DNA of 64,000 nucleotides. It comes from Clytia hemisphaerica. Its lineage: Eukaryota; Cnidaria; Hydrozoa; Leptothecata; Clytiidae. The stretch spans positions 2,209,491-2,273,490 of the forward strand of contig CACVBU010000738.1 in assembly GCA_902728285.1 (NCBI GenBank), given 5' to 3'. Each line of letters begins with the position of its first letter. Positions within the stretch are counted from its first letter, which is position 1. Shown here piece after piece: positions 32,711 through 42,157 of this stretch. Made by a program: the position numbers and the translations under genes. The notes beneath the pieces were generated by a model. It had not been told where the DNA came from. It did no database searches and saw nothing but the letters and a program-made list of their open reading frames with translations.

Positions 32711-33168
32711 CTCCACTGATGAATCTACTCACATTTGAAAATAATCAAATTATGTTCATAATTTTCGAGAATTCAAAAGAATCTGATCAAGCATGTGAAA
32801 ATATGTAATTAATATACGATAACAAGAAAGAAATGAAATTATTATTACACGCGTATAATAGAATTCCCATTGCAGCCAAGGGACAGAGACACGATGCAGA
32901 CACGCTTCATTTTGAGGAAAAAAGCTTGTACTTATTCCATCTGATGATAGTTCTATGCCATAACTGGCTGCGTTTAGACCAGCCTGGCATTTGTAATTGC
33001 TTGCAGTATTCTTTTGAATTCTATTGTTCCGCGCAATTGTTCGGTTTGTCAAATGCCTAATGATGCCAGCGTGTTGGCATTTCGTTGGCATTTGAAATGC
33101 CATTTTGAGCAAAGGAATCCCCTTTTCTGGCATTTCAAATCAAACAAAGGAACCAAAACAAAGAGAAA

Positions 33169-34305
33169 CAAGACGACTTGAAGTCGAAAATTTCGCCTAA
33201 TTTTTAAACTGCATGGGAAAAAACAAGAAGTAGAGATGAAAGCTAATCTGAAGTCTTCTTTACATACATCGAGCCTTGATGAAACAATTTTATATGAACA
33301 ACGAGCAGGCTCAAAATCGCTAAAAAGATAAGATCAATTTACGAACAATGGTTGTTTAATTCTTAAGAACTAATAATCTGAAGGGCATATCACCATCTAT
33401 AAAGAGTTATTAATTTGATTCTTATAGAAAAAAAAAACCTTATCAGGGAAAACTTCGTCCGGGAAAAGTGACGAAATTTTGGCCAAGTGACGAATATTTT
33501 TCCCCGACGAAAATTTACCCCGGCCTTAATGCGTTTACCAACTACCAGCAAGTGACGAATATTTTTCCCCGACGAAGTTTTCCCCGATAATGTAAATATG
33601 TTCATATTGGGCACCATCCCTTGATTACTTTGTAAGAACTAATAACCGAAGGCTATATCACCTTCTACCGAGAGTTATTGATTTGATTCTTATAAAGTAT
33701 ATGCTTATAAGAAAAATAAATATGCTCATATTGTGCGCCATCCCTTGTTTACTTTGTAAGAACTAATTACCGAAGGGTATATCACCGTCTATCAAGAGTT
33801 GTTGATTTGATTCTTATAAAGTATATGCTTATAAGAAAAATAAATATGCTCATATTGTGTGCCATCCCTTGTTTACTTTGTAAGAACTAATTACCGAAAG
33901 GTATATCACCGTTTATCAAGAGTTATTGATTTGATTCTTATAAAGTGTATGCTTATAAGAAAAATAAATATGCTCATATTGTGCGCCATCCCTTGTTTAC
34001 TTTGTAAGAACTAATTACCGAAAGGTAAATTGCCTTTAAGCAAGAGTTTTTGATTTGATTCTTATAAAGTATATGCTTATTAGAAAATAAAGAAAAAATC
34101 CAAACTGTGAATCTAAAGACACAAAGATATATATGACGTAATCCAAAGAAAACCCGCGAAAATCGTCCGTGGTTATACGAGCGTGTAATTTGTAAATTAA
34201 ATTTAGTGAGTTTGTCCACCGTATCGAGTACTTTCGTTTTCTATTTTTTTTATTACACCGCCGCCGCCGCGAAAGGCTATCGTAATACTTTCGCTAGGCG
34301 AAATT
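33169..34305. mobile_element. 1.1-kb insertion carrying TATAAGAA-type sequence
   Basis: Sequence absent from the intact copy of the host element. It contains AATTTCGCCTA near its left end and TAGGCGAAATT near its right end, a GGGGAAAA/GACGAA segment (33440-33600) like 41415-41822, a 124-bp tandem array, and a GCCGCCGCCGC tract at 34260. No clean target duplication seen. Confidence 0.6.
33600..34090 (+). repeat. 124-bp tandem repeat, about four units
   Basis: The word GAGTT(A/G)TTGATTTGATTC recurs at 33672, 33796, 33920 and 34044, an exact 124-bp spacing. Each unit also holds CTTATAAAGTATATGCTTAT and GCGCCATCCCTTGTTTAC. Unit identity is high, suggesting recent amplification. Confidence 0.9.
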
Positions 34306-34681
34306 AAAAATGACATTTTTTATTTTTTAAATTATTTGCACGTTTTTTATTCAGTTCTTTCTATAGATTGTAAAATTTGCAAGATTTGCCATAGCCTAGC
34401 CCTACGGCAAAAAGTTTCAGTCTTAATGACTGCAGTATTTGAGAAATTCCATGCTTTTCATTGTTTGATCTGTCAAAGTTGAACTTGAGGGAATCACCTT
34501 TTCAGTAATTACTCTAAAAAGACGACTCCTTAAATGCAATGACAGAAAATACAATGGAAAAGCTATTAAAATCGACTCACTCATGAGCAAATGCCAAATT
34601 ACAAATGCCAATTGGTCTAAACGCAGCCACTATCATAGGGTTTGTGATCATTGAATCAAGCCATTTGTTGTTATAGCATTA

Positions 34682-34996
34682 CACGTTTTTTTTATAAGAA
34701 TATCTTCTATAAGAATATTAAGGTGAAAATTGGCCAAATCGTTTTGTCCACAGTCATTTTGTATTTGGTTTTTTTTCTTAGACTTGAATTTAAACTTTGA
34801 GGAAGAAATGTTCTTTTAGCTCCAAATGTTCATTCAAAAGTCCAAAACTCTCAAATTTTGATCATTTCTCATGTTTGTAAAAAAGTCCAGTCTAAGTAAG
34901 AATACGTTAAGCATATTTCACCCTCAATTTTGGCAATTTCTTAAGAATAATTGATCCTCATCCAAAGTACACTATTCTTATTAAAAAAAAAGCGTG
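34682..34996. mobile_element. TATAAGAA-family MITE, complete copy
   Basis: CACGTTTTTTTTATAAGAAT ... ATTCTTATTAAAAAAAAAGCGTG with TA outside each end (34680-34681, 34997-34998). It sits about 185 bp upstream of the first coding exon of the host gene. Confidence 0.75.
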
Positions 34997-35181
34997 TAGT
35001 TTGTTCTAATTAAACTAACTAATTGCTGCATGAGGTAAGATAAGAAATTTCTTACCTTCATAGCGAAAGAGGAAACGTAAGGCCGTTTTATAAAACTGAT
35101 ATTATAAGAGTACAGAGTTGATACCATAGGCCTGGCTTTCATTGCATTAATTTTGATGTGAAAATCTTGTTTCGTTGAATA

Positions 35182-35342
35182 ATGAAGAAAATGATGGATG
35201 TACCACCACCATACGTAATTGTTGGAAAAACTGACGAAGAAGATAAAAATTGTGAAGAACAAAAAATCCAACACCTTACATTGTGTTCAAAAATAAAGAT
35301 TATCTTTTTCGTTCAACTTCCATTTTTATTGGGGTTAACACC
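35182..35342 (+). CDS. Host gene coding exon 1
   Basis: Starts at ATG 35182, the first in-frame ATG after the stop TGA at 35176. It encodes 53 codons plus two bases: a charged N-terminus with VPPPYVIVG at residues 7-15, an acidic stretch (TDEEDKNCEEQ), then a hydrophobic segment IKIIFFVQLPFLLGL that begins the first membrane span. It ends at ACACC before a consensus donor GTAAGT (35343-35348). The phase is 2. The minus-strand frame over the same bases (34981-35274) is a shadow. Codon content and the perfect donor make this the most convincing exon in the first half of the window. Confidence 0.65.
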
Positions 35343-35450
35343 GTAAGTTCTCGTTCTTTAAAGTTTTCAATTCAAAGTTGGATGGATATCCAGTAGCCGA
35401 TGAAAATCCGACGCTGCTGTTTAACTTAAGGCACATAGTTCGGGGGAAGG

Positions 35451-35753
35451 TATTAACCTTAGGGTTATACTACCCTTGCCGACCGACGGGGGTGCTCTGC
35501 TGAGGTTCAGAAAATGGACCCTACGTGGGGCTCGTTTTTTCAAAAATTTTGCCGAAATTTGCGAAAAAAGTGACCCTGAATGGGACGGAAATTCCAAAAT
35601 TTTCTACTTTTTCCAAAAAAGGCACCCTACGAGGGACTGATTTTTCTATTTTGGCGTTTCTGCGACCCTAACTGGGACTCGTGGAGGTTAAAAAAGGTAC
35701 CATGACCAGCGGCGCATCCCCGTAACCCATTTTGCCCTAGTACCCCCCCCCGG
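35451..35753 (-). mobile_element. CCCGGGG-ended element, complete copy
   Basis: TCGGGGGAAGGTATTAACC ... CTAGTACCCCCCCCCGG (C9 run). The interior has CGACGGGGGTGCTCTGCTGA and repeated GACCCTA/GGGACT words. Same family as 7571 and 63294. It lies in intron 1 of the host gene. Confidence 0.7.
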
Positions 35754-35884
35754 AGTATTGAAAGTCACATGATACAATAAATAACCTCATGCACCAAATA
35801 AAGTAGTTTACGCAATAGATATCACACGGTACCGGCGAGTATCCCATATTGTACGAGTCTTGACGAGTAAAATTGTGATAACTG

Positions 35885-36234
35885 CCCGGGGGGGGGGGGG
35901 TACTTAGGCAAAAATGGATGATGGGTATGTGCGGACGGTAAGGGTCGGTTTTTTCACCTTTCAAAGTCTCTCTAAGGGTTGGGAAAATCAGAAAATTTTA
36001 AATTAGTCTCTCTAAGGGTCGGAAAATTCAGGATTTTTAAGAAATTTTTTGATTTCCAGAGAAAAAATTGTAATAAAGTCTCTCTAAGGGTATGACTTTT
36101 TTCAAAAATCGAAAAAAATAATTCAAAAAGTCTCTGTAAGGGTCACCTTTTCAGCAAAAATCAGTCTCTCTAAGGGTCGGTTTTCGGAGGTCCCGTCCGC
36201 ACATACCCCTCATTCGCCAACCCTAACACCCCGG
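35885..36234. mobile_element. CCCGGGG-ended element, TCTCTCTAAGGG subtype
   Basis: Begins CCC plus 13 G, then TACTTAGGCAAAAATGG, and ends GCCAACCCTAACACCCCGG. It is flanked by TGATAACTG on both sides (35876-35884, 36235-36243; a tenth base also matches). AGTCTCTCTAAGGGT recurs five times inside at irregular 40-70 bp spacing. It lies in intron 1. Confidence 0.75.
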
Positions 36235-36639
36235 TGATAACTGGTTTATCGTCAACTTGTAAATATCACTAACTTTTCTCTCTCCATTTGTGTCGTTTTC
36301 TATGTTTTGTTTTGCTGTTGTGATTTTCTCTCTCCTCTATTTTAATAAAAACAACATTAAAAAATTCGAAAAAATCGAACAGTCATTAAATCATGGATCA
36401 AGTTTGAATCAAGTGTACAAAATATGATATCTCGCTTACCAGACCCCTTTTTGAACGCAGTCTTGTATTTGTACGGTACAATATGAAATCATTATGTACG
36501 CGTTTTTAGCCAATCAGATTGCTCATATTTTTCATGTTGACGATAAATGCAATAAAACAATTTTGTTGCATGGGTTTATCAAGGCTACATTACAAGGTTA
36601 CATTCAGTGCATAACTTTTGATATGAGAATAAGTCGAAG

Positions 36640-36967
36640 AAGTAGTTTTTGGATGCTTATGCATCGGTTTATCTACCGGGTGTTTTGGTTCTCATCAACA
36701 AAATTTGTGAATCTTCAATACGCTAAGGTAATCCATTTTTCTTTTTACCAGCTCTTTCTAATGTTGAATTGGTCGATTTTGGTTGTTTTACGCTGGGCCG
36801 GTGATCGTAATTATTATTATAGTGATTTAACACCAATCGATGGTGAAGCAGCCATTACTATGCTTGGTAATATTACCCTGTGGATGTTCAACATTGTATT
36901 TATCTTCATGAACATTACTGAAATCGCCAACAGATTAAGAGGAGGAGATGTTAATATCCACAAAATT
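36640..36967 (+). CDS. Host gene coding exon 2
   Basis: Ends at CACAAAATT before donor GTGAGT (36968-36973), phase 0. The open frame runs back to 36461, but exon 1 leaves phase 2. Acceptors that restore the frame are the AGs ending at 36627, 36633, 36639, 36642 or 36645, so the exact start is uncertain by about 20 bp. The product has SFWMLMHRFIYRVFWF, a membrane span VIHFSFYQLFLMLNWSILVV, the loop RWAGDRNYYYSDLTPIDGE, and a second span LGNITLWMFNIVFIFMNITE followed by basic NRLRGG. A 24-nt intron-like tract lies inside (36728-36751). The sequence before about 36600 looks like dispersed non-coding DNA, so I leave it out. Confidence 0.6.
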
Positions 36968-36976
36968 GTGAGTATT

Positions 36977-37125
36977 TATGATATGCACCACTGCAATGAC
37001 TTCACAAAATTATGCAAAAAACTTTTCTGTTTTTTCCCCCCCAATACACTTTTTCTATTGTTTAAGTGACGTATTGGGTGGAAAATTCTAAAAGTTCTCA
37101 GAAGACTCTCCAGTGGTGCATATCA
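36977..37125. mobile_element. CATGATATGCACC foldback, copy 4, beside a splice donor
   Basis: TATGATATGCACCACTGCAA ... CTCCAGTGGTGCATATCA, with a central TTTCTATTGTTTAAGTGACG word. Its left end begins only about 9 bases after the exon 2 boundary, so the donor context is partly supplied by the insertion. Confidence 0.8.
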
Positions 37126-37269
37126 CTCTGCATACGTTGGCTTCTTGCAGTGTTTTATTTTTGCCTCATGGGGTGGTTGACCTCTTTAGACAGTATTTAC
37201 TGTCATTCTCCCTATGATGTATCCAGTGGCGCGGAGCATTAGAAACATTTAGCTATCGAAAGAAATACC

Positions 37270-40200
37270 ATGAATAACTCTTTAAACAGCACCAGGGTTA
37301 AAGCCCCTGCTTTCTCAGTTTCAAACTTAAACCTTGTTTCCCGCGAAACCAATGAACCGTCTTCTCCAAACTCACCAGAGAGAGTTGACGGTGATAGGAT
37401 TGAGTCTGTAACAAAACCTAAAACACAAAGACTACTAGTTTGCAAACATCCAGCCATTTTTAGCACTTTCAACGTGCGCTCTCTATCTCTTGTTAGTAGA
37501 AAACAAGAGCTTCTTTCGTGTTTTTCCAAATTCCAAATTGATGTGCTCAGTATTCAAGAGCATAGATTTCTACACAAAGACATTGAGTTCCTCCACTCAA
37601 ATCTTGGTAAAAACAAGCTTGTAACCGCCTCAGCATGGAAAAATTCCCAGGGAACAACAATCGGGGGTATTGGTATGCTACTCTCTTCTAGAGCAGCAGA
37701 AAATCTTTTATCTCTCCGTAAAATTTCAAATCGAATTATTGTTGCCGAATTTAATAGCAACCCTAAAACAACCTTTGTAGCTTGTTACAGTCCAACTAAT
37801 GTCTCTGAACAGGTTGATGTCGATAGTTTCTATTCCATTCTTTCTCAAACTATCCTTTCTATTCCTGCACATAACTTTCTTATATTAGCTGGCGACTTTA
37901 ATGCCCAGTTAGGGAATGATAATGTAAAATTTTCATACCATAAATCGACAAATAGAAATGGTAATAAACTCTTTGATTTTATGTTACAACATCAGCTTGT
38001 TGCTACAAATACACTTTTTATGAAAAATACTAATAAGCTCTGGACTTTCCAACATCCCTCTGGAACTAAATCCCAAATAGACTATGTCCTTGTCCGAAAT
38101 AAATGGAAAAACAGTGTCAGAAATGCTCAATCATATTTTTCTTTTTCTTCTGTTGGCTCAGACCACAGAGTCGTTTCTGCACACATTTGTCTAAGTTTGA
38201 GATCTTCTAAAAAGTGTAAACCCAACCCTCTGAAATCTATTGATTGGCAACAAGTTTATACAAGTTCTAATCTTCGCTCTATTTATGCGGTTGAAGTGAA
38301 AAATAGATTTGACCTCCTCTCTCGTCCCGATCACAATATTGAAGAGAAATACCAAACTTTGGTCGACGCAAATGAACATGTCTGTCTCTCTCTTTTGCCC
38401 AAAAAAGTTAAAACCAAAAGAACACATCTGTCTGAAAATGATCTTGTCATCGCAGCACGCAATGAATACGATAAAGTCAAAGCAAGGCACCTATCTCGCG
38501 CAACCAGAAGAACCTCAAAACGCCTTGCTGACGCCCAAAAATATTTAGATGAAGCTTATTTAACAGCTGAAGCATCTTTTATTCAAGGTAAAATTGACTC
38601 TATTTCACATCTTCATTTTTCCAATCAACACTCAGCTGCTTGGAAGACAATCAATGAACTGTCAGGGCGCAAGGATCATCCATCGATCCAGCTGAAAGGA
38701 GGATCTCCAGAGAAAAGAAAAGAGAATTGGCTTGCTCATTTTAAGTCACTGCTTGGAAATCCCCCACTTCTCGGACCTGACCAACTTCCTCTGAACCAAG
38801 TTTTTGATCTCTTACACATTTCAACAGAGTCTTTTACTAAAGATGAACTTAAAATAGCTTTAAAATCTTTTTCTATCAATAAATCTTCCGGTCTAGACAA
38901 TATACCCACAGTTTTATGGAAAGACCCTATTTTTCTTGACCTCCTTCTAGAGTTTTGTAACCATACATTTAACGATTTTGTGCCACCTTCTGCATGGTTA
39001 ACAGGGGGTATCATTCCAGTTCCCAAAAAAGGTGATCTGACCTTAGCCTCAAACTACAGAGGTATCACCTTGATGCCAATTGCCGCAAAAATTTATAACA
39101 AACTTTTATTTAACCGTATTGTTCCTATTCTTGACCCCCTCCTTAGGAGAAACCAAAACGGTTTCCGGAAGGGCAGGAGCACACTCTCTCAAATTTTATC
39201 TATCAGACGAATTCTTGAAGAAATGAGGAAACTCAATAAAGATGCTTTTATATGTTTTGTTGATTTCAAAAAGGCCTTCGACTCGATCAGTCGAGAAAAA
39301 ATGTTTCAAATTCTAGGTCTCTATGGTATCCCTGAGAAAATTATAAATGCTATTCAAGCATTGTATACTTCTTCCAAAGCAAAGGTTGTATCACCTGATG
39401 GGGATACAGATATTTTTAATATTCAAGCAGGAGTTCTTCAAGGAGACACTCTTGCTCCTTTTCTTTTTATAGTTGTTTTGGATTATGTTTTAAGAATTTC
39501 TGTTGATACTTTTAACAAAAAGGGAATTCAAATTAAAACGCCCCAGGGCACACGCGATCCTGGCTTGTTTGTGACTGATCTGGATTTTGCTGATGACCTC
39601 GCACTTGTTGCAGAAAGTATTCAAAATCTCGAAATTCTACTCCATTCTTTAGAAACTGCAGCAAGTCAGGTCGGTCTTTACTGTAACGAGAAAAAAACAG
39701 AATATCTTTGCTCCTCTGAAAACTTTCTCCCTTTATTTTCTTTGAAAGGTGTTGACATTAAAAAAGTAATCGATTTCAACTACTTAGGCTCTCTTATCAA
39801 CAGTTCTGATAGCGACTTTAAAACCAGGAAAGCACTTGCGTGGAAAGCTTGTAACAAGCTCAACAAAATCTGGCAATGTGATCTTGACAATAACCTCAAG
39901 CTGAAAATTTTCAAGTGTCTTGTGGAGCCCATTCTTCTTTATGGTTCTGAAACCTGGACCATGACAAAATCTATGGAGAAAAGTCTTGATGGGTGTTATA
40001 CCAATCTCCTGAAAAGGGTTCAAAATCTTGATTGGAGAGATCATCCCAACCTCGCCCAAATCTACCAAGGTCTTCCTAGAATCTCTTCTGTTCTTTTTTC
40101 CAGGAGGTTAACTTTCTCCGGCCATTGTTTCAGAGCAAAATCTGAAATCATTTCAGATATCTTATTGTGGTGCCCTACTGGTCCTAGACGCTCAAGGAAG

Positions 40201-40314
40201 CGAACTTTCCTCGACAATTTGAGGCGGGAAACAGGGCTCGAGTTAGAAGAACTGAAAACAGTTATGTCAGACCGTGAGCTGTGGAGAGAGAGATACTCGG
40301 TATTTCCGACCTAA
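37270..40314 (+). CDS. LINE ORF: AP endonuclease and reverse transcriptase (RTE/Proto2-like)
   Basis: A single uninterrupted 1014-residue frame for a non-LTR retrotransposon polyprotein, which nicks target DNA and copies its RNA in place. Endonuclease, about residues 62-305: FNVRS (N68), QEH (E97), AGDFNAQLG (207-215), QIDYVL (D271) and GSDHR (296-300). Reverse transcriptase, about 520-850: NYRGITLMP, GFRKGRST, FVDFKKAFD (663-671), GVLQGDTLAPFLF (721-733), FADDLALV (773-780) and YLGSLI. Then YGSETWTMTK (891-900) and a C-terminal region with no RNase H or zinc knuckle seen. GVLQGDTLAP and YGSETW fit RTE/Proto2-like clades better than CR1/L2; this clade call is from memory of motifs. All catalytic residues are present. 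It lies in sense orientation in intron 2 of the host gene. Confidence 0.92.
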   Translation: MNNSLNSTRVKAPAFSVSNLNLVSRETNEPSSPNSPERVDGDRIESVTKPKTQRLLVCKHPAIFSTFNVRSLSLVSRKQELLSCFSKFQIDVLSIQEHRFLHKDIEFLHSNLGKNKLVTASAWKNSQGTTIGGIGMLLSSRAAENLLSLRKISNRIIVAEFNSNPKTTFVACYSPTNVSEQVDVDSFYSILSQTILSIPAHNFLILAGDFNAQLGNDNVKFSYHKSTNRNGNKLFDFMLQHQLVATNTLFMKNTNKLWTFQHPSGTKSQIDYVLVRNKWKNSVRNAQSYFSFSSVGSDHRVVSAHICLSLRSSKKCKPNPLKSIDWQQVYTSSNLRSIYAVEVKNRFDLLSRPDHNIEEKYQTLVDANEHVCLSLLPKKVKTKRTHLSENDLVIAARNEYDKVKARHLSRATRRTSKRLADAQKYLDEAYLTAEASFIQGKIDSISHLHFSNQHSAAWKTINELSGRKDHPSIQLKGGSPEKRKENWLAHFKSLLGNPPLLGPDQLPLNQVFDLLHISTESFTKDELKIALKSFSINKSSGLDNIPTVLWKDPIFLDLLLEFCNHTFNDFVPPSAWLTGGIIPVPKKGDLTLASNYRGITLMPIAAKIYNKLLFNRIVPILDPLLRRNQNGFRKGRSTLSQILSIRRILEEMRKLNKDAFICFVDFKKAFDSISREKMFQILGLYGIPEKIINAIQALYTSSKAKVVSPDGDTDIFNIQAGVLQGDTLAPFLFIVVLDYVLRISVDTFNKKGIQIKTPQGTRDPGLFVTDLDFADDLALVAESIQNLEILLHSLETAASQVGLYCNEKKTEYLCSSENFLPLFSLKGVDIKKVIDFNYLGSLINSSDSDFKTRKALAWKACNKLNKIWQCDLDNNLKLKIFKCLVEPILLYGSETWTMTKSMEKSLDGCYTNLLKRVQNLDWRDHPNLAQIYQGLPRISSVLFSRRLTFSGHCFRAKSEIISDILLWCPTGPRRSRKRTFLDNLRRETGLELEELKTVMSDRELWRERYSVFPT

Positions 40315-40345
40315 CGGTCGAAGGATGATGATGATAAATAGTGCT
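40315..40345 (+). repeat. LINE 3' tail with GATGAT repeats
   Basis: The stop codon is followed almost at once by AAGGATGATGATGATAAATA. A very short 3' UTR ending in a short tandem repeat is typical of RTE-type elements and supports the placement of the LINE 3' end here. I could not define the 5' end or the target duplication. Confidence 0.65.
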
Positions 40346-40763
40346 GTCTCAATCTCAATATAATCTGCAGGGGAGACACAAACATTTGATAGAATTCGAA
40401 TAAGATAGCGGTTTTGTGCTTTTTGAAAAGATATTCGGGAGCGGAAAATTATCCGAAAAGAAAAAATGAAGAGACAGGTATTAAGATAGAACTTAGAAAA
40501 CTGTCACAGCTATTATAACATCATTCCAAATGCGAGTTTCCAATATAAATTTTGAGAAATACTTAAAACAACATCTTGGTATAAGTCACTCCTTAGTTGG
40601 CTACCACTTGTTGGCTTAGCTATAACGCTAGCAGGTTGTGAGGGTGTTTTGGCTGTTAACCGTTGAAAAGCATCTCTAAATATTGTTTTTTAAAACGCAG
40701 TTCAAATCAACTATTACCGACTACTGTAGCTGAGCACCTGTTTGGTAAACTTAAGACTTTTTA
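40346..40763. other. Intron sequence, no recognisable feature
   Basis: Intron 2 of the host gene. No repeat partner or exon seen, apart from the SINE left duplication at its end. Confidence 0.4.
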
Positions 40764-41039
40764 GCAGCCGTAGCATGAAGGTAGAGCATCCAGCTACGGT
40801 GCGCAATTTTGTGGGTTTAATCCCCAGCCGGGTCATACCAAAGCTTCCCAAAATGGTACTTGATGCCTCTCTGCTTGATGCCTCTCTGCTTGATGCTCAG
40901 TAACTAAAGAGACGGATCAAGGGTAAGTGGAGAAATCCAGAGAAAGGAGTGGCGCCTCCCCTAACTTCGGGTAGACAGCTATACGAAAAGGGAGCCTTCG
41001 GGTCGCCCTCGACTGCGGTCGCAAACTTACTTACTTACT
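40764..41039 (+). mobile_element. tRNA-derived SINE with CTTA tail
   Basis: A-box-like TAGCATGAAGGTAGAGC and B-box-like GGGTTTAATCCCC in the first 75 bp, then a body with GGTACTTGATGCCTCTCTGC (a 15-bp unit doubled) and a CTTACTTACTTACT tail. Flanking near-direct repeats AAGACTTTTTA (40753-40763) and AAGAATTTTTA (41040-41050) look like a target duplication with one mismatch. It is inserted in intron 2. Confidence 0.85.
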
Positions 41040-41137
41040 AAGAATTTTTAAGGGCTTATCACCAAAGAACAAAGAGACTTTTCTCTATTCTTTACAAGAA
41101 ACAATTTGCAAGTGTTTTTATTTTTCATTCATTATAG

Positions 41138-41254
41138 ATGATGGTGATATGTTGTGTTTGCAGTCTTCCCATCTTCATTGCAAGTGTTATGGGAATGAAT
41201 TACCTTAGCAAGCCGCATTTTGATCGGTATGAAGTGGGAAGGTGGAGTCGCGTG
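41138..41254 (+). CDS. Host gene coding exon 3
   Basis: The acceptor is TTTTTCATTCATTATAG before ATGATGG; phase 0 in, matching exon 2. Encodes 39 codons: the hydrophobic MMVICCVCSLPIFIASVMG followed by the polar MNYLSKPHFDRYEVGRWSRV. The donor I use is CGCGTG before GTACTT (41255), chosen because it is in phase 0. Two stronger-looking GT sites (41225, 41241) give an immediate stop when joined to exon 4. The donor is weak, so this end is tentative. Confidence 0.55.
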
Positions 41255-41414
41255 GTACTTTCTTCTTTTTTTTATTCCTTGATGAAATAAAAACTCGTAT
41301 CAACTACACTAAGAATTCAAACAAAAAAACTGTGAAAGTATTGCGTGTTTGTATCTTAAAGTTTTCAATCTTTCAATTCTTTATTCTAAATGATGATTCA
41401 GTGAGGTAACCATA

Positions 41415-41822
41415 CCTTATCGGGGAAAAAATGTCGGGTGAACGTTACGAAAATATTGAGGGTTGACGAAATTTTCCCCCGACGAATTCTTTCCCTGATA
41501 TTTTATCACCCGACCAAAACTTTTACCCGATTTTTTTATCCCCGACCAAAACTTTTACCCAATTTTTTAAACCCCAACCAAAATTAAAATCTAAATTTTT
41601 TACACCTTTATTAAACGAAATAAGTGCTTTAAACGTCGAATTACAAGATATTTTTTCGAGCTAGTAAAGGAAAGTGAATAAATTGTAAATTTCGTCGGGT
41701 AAAAGTGACGAATTCGAAATTTTGGTCGGGGGAAAGTGACGAAAATGCCTCTAAGTAACGAATTTTTCCCCGACTAAAAAAAGACCCGACTAAATAAAAC
41801 TCAATTTTTTTCCCCGATAAGG
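41415..41822. mobile_element. CCTTATCGGGGAAAA foldback MITE
   Basis: Inverted ends CCTTATCGGGGAAAAAA and TTTTTTTCCCCGATAAGG with TA outside both (41413-41414, 41823-41824), 408 bp. The interior alternates GACGAAATTTTCCCC and CGGGTAAAAGTGACG. A shorter relative lies at about 33435-33600. It is in intron 3. The 85-codon minus-strand frame at 41790-42047 bridges this and the next MITE and is not a gene. Confidence 0.8.
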
Positions 41823-41958
41823 TATTTCACTACCCTGCAAATAGCACCATTCTTTAAAGTGTGCCGCACACCAAAGAGGGATGCGAACTATTTTAGATTT
41901 TTCGATAGCCTTATGTATCTTTTCGAAGCAATAATGAAAATATAAGGTTAAAGCTATA

Positions 41959-42157
41959 CAGCTTTTCGACCGTAGCCGCCAATTGCCGCGCGGGCATTTT
42001 TGTGTCCGCTTTATCCCACTAAAACCGTCCCAGTCCTTTTTTCGCACTTATAGACAATAGAAAAATGTGTCAAAAAAGGATTGGATCGAGTTTAGGGGGA
42101 TAATTAAATAATTAAGTGACACGCGCCTGACCGCGCGACTACGGTCGACTACGGTCA
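41959..42157 (+). mobile_element. CACCTTTTCGACCGTAG MITE, copy 3
   Basis: CAGCTTTTCGACCGTAGCCG ... GCGCGACTACGGTCGACTACGGTC. The right end is rearranged by a duplicated CTACGGTC. In intron 3. Confidence 0.75.

Larger units (their letters stand above)
32966..34628. mobile_element. GGCTGCGTTTAGACC element, copy split by an insertion
   Basis: Inverted ends GGCTGCGTTTAGACC / TCTAAACGCAGCC with 3-bp duplication ACT (32963-32965, 34629-34631). Both halves align with the intact copy at 22894-23417 in reverse orientation. Homology stops at about 33168 and resumes at about 34306. Minus-strand frames here match those of the intact copy and are repeat shadows. Confidence 0.8.

Noticed and set aside
33600-34090. 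Regular repeats that could suggest a CRISPR array
   Set aside because: The whole 124-bp unit is repeated without unique spacers, in a eukaryotic transposon context; it is a tandem repeat.
36461-36639. Upstream part of the open frame as coding exon 2, using the CAG at 36458-36460 as acceptor
   Set aside because: That acceptor leaves phase 0, incompatible with the phase 2 end of exon 1, and the segment looks like dispersed non-coding DNA. It could still be used if another exon lies in between.
38309-40068. Several 79-99 codon frames on both strands within 37.2-40.1 kb
   Set aside because: Shadows of the 1014-residue LINE frame.
40753-41050. SINE boundaries as a second LINE-related tail
   Set aside because: A-box, B-box and flanking near-direct repeats define an independent SINE insertion.
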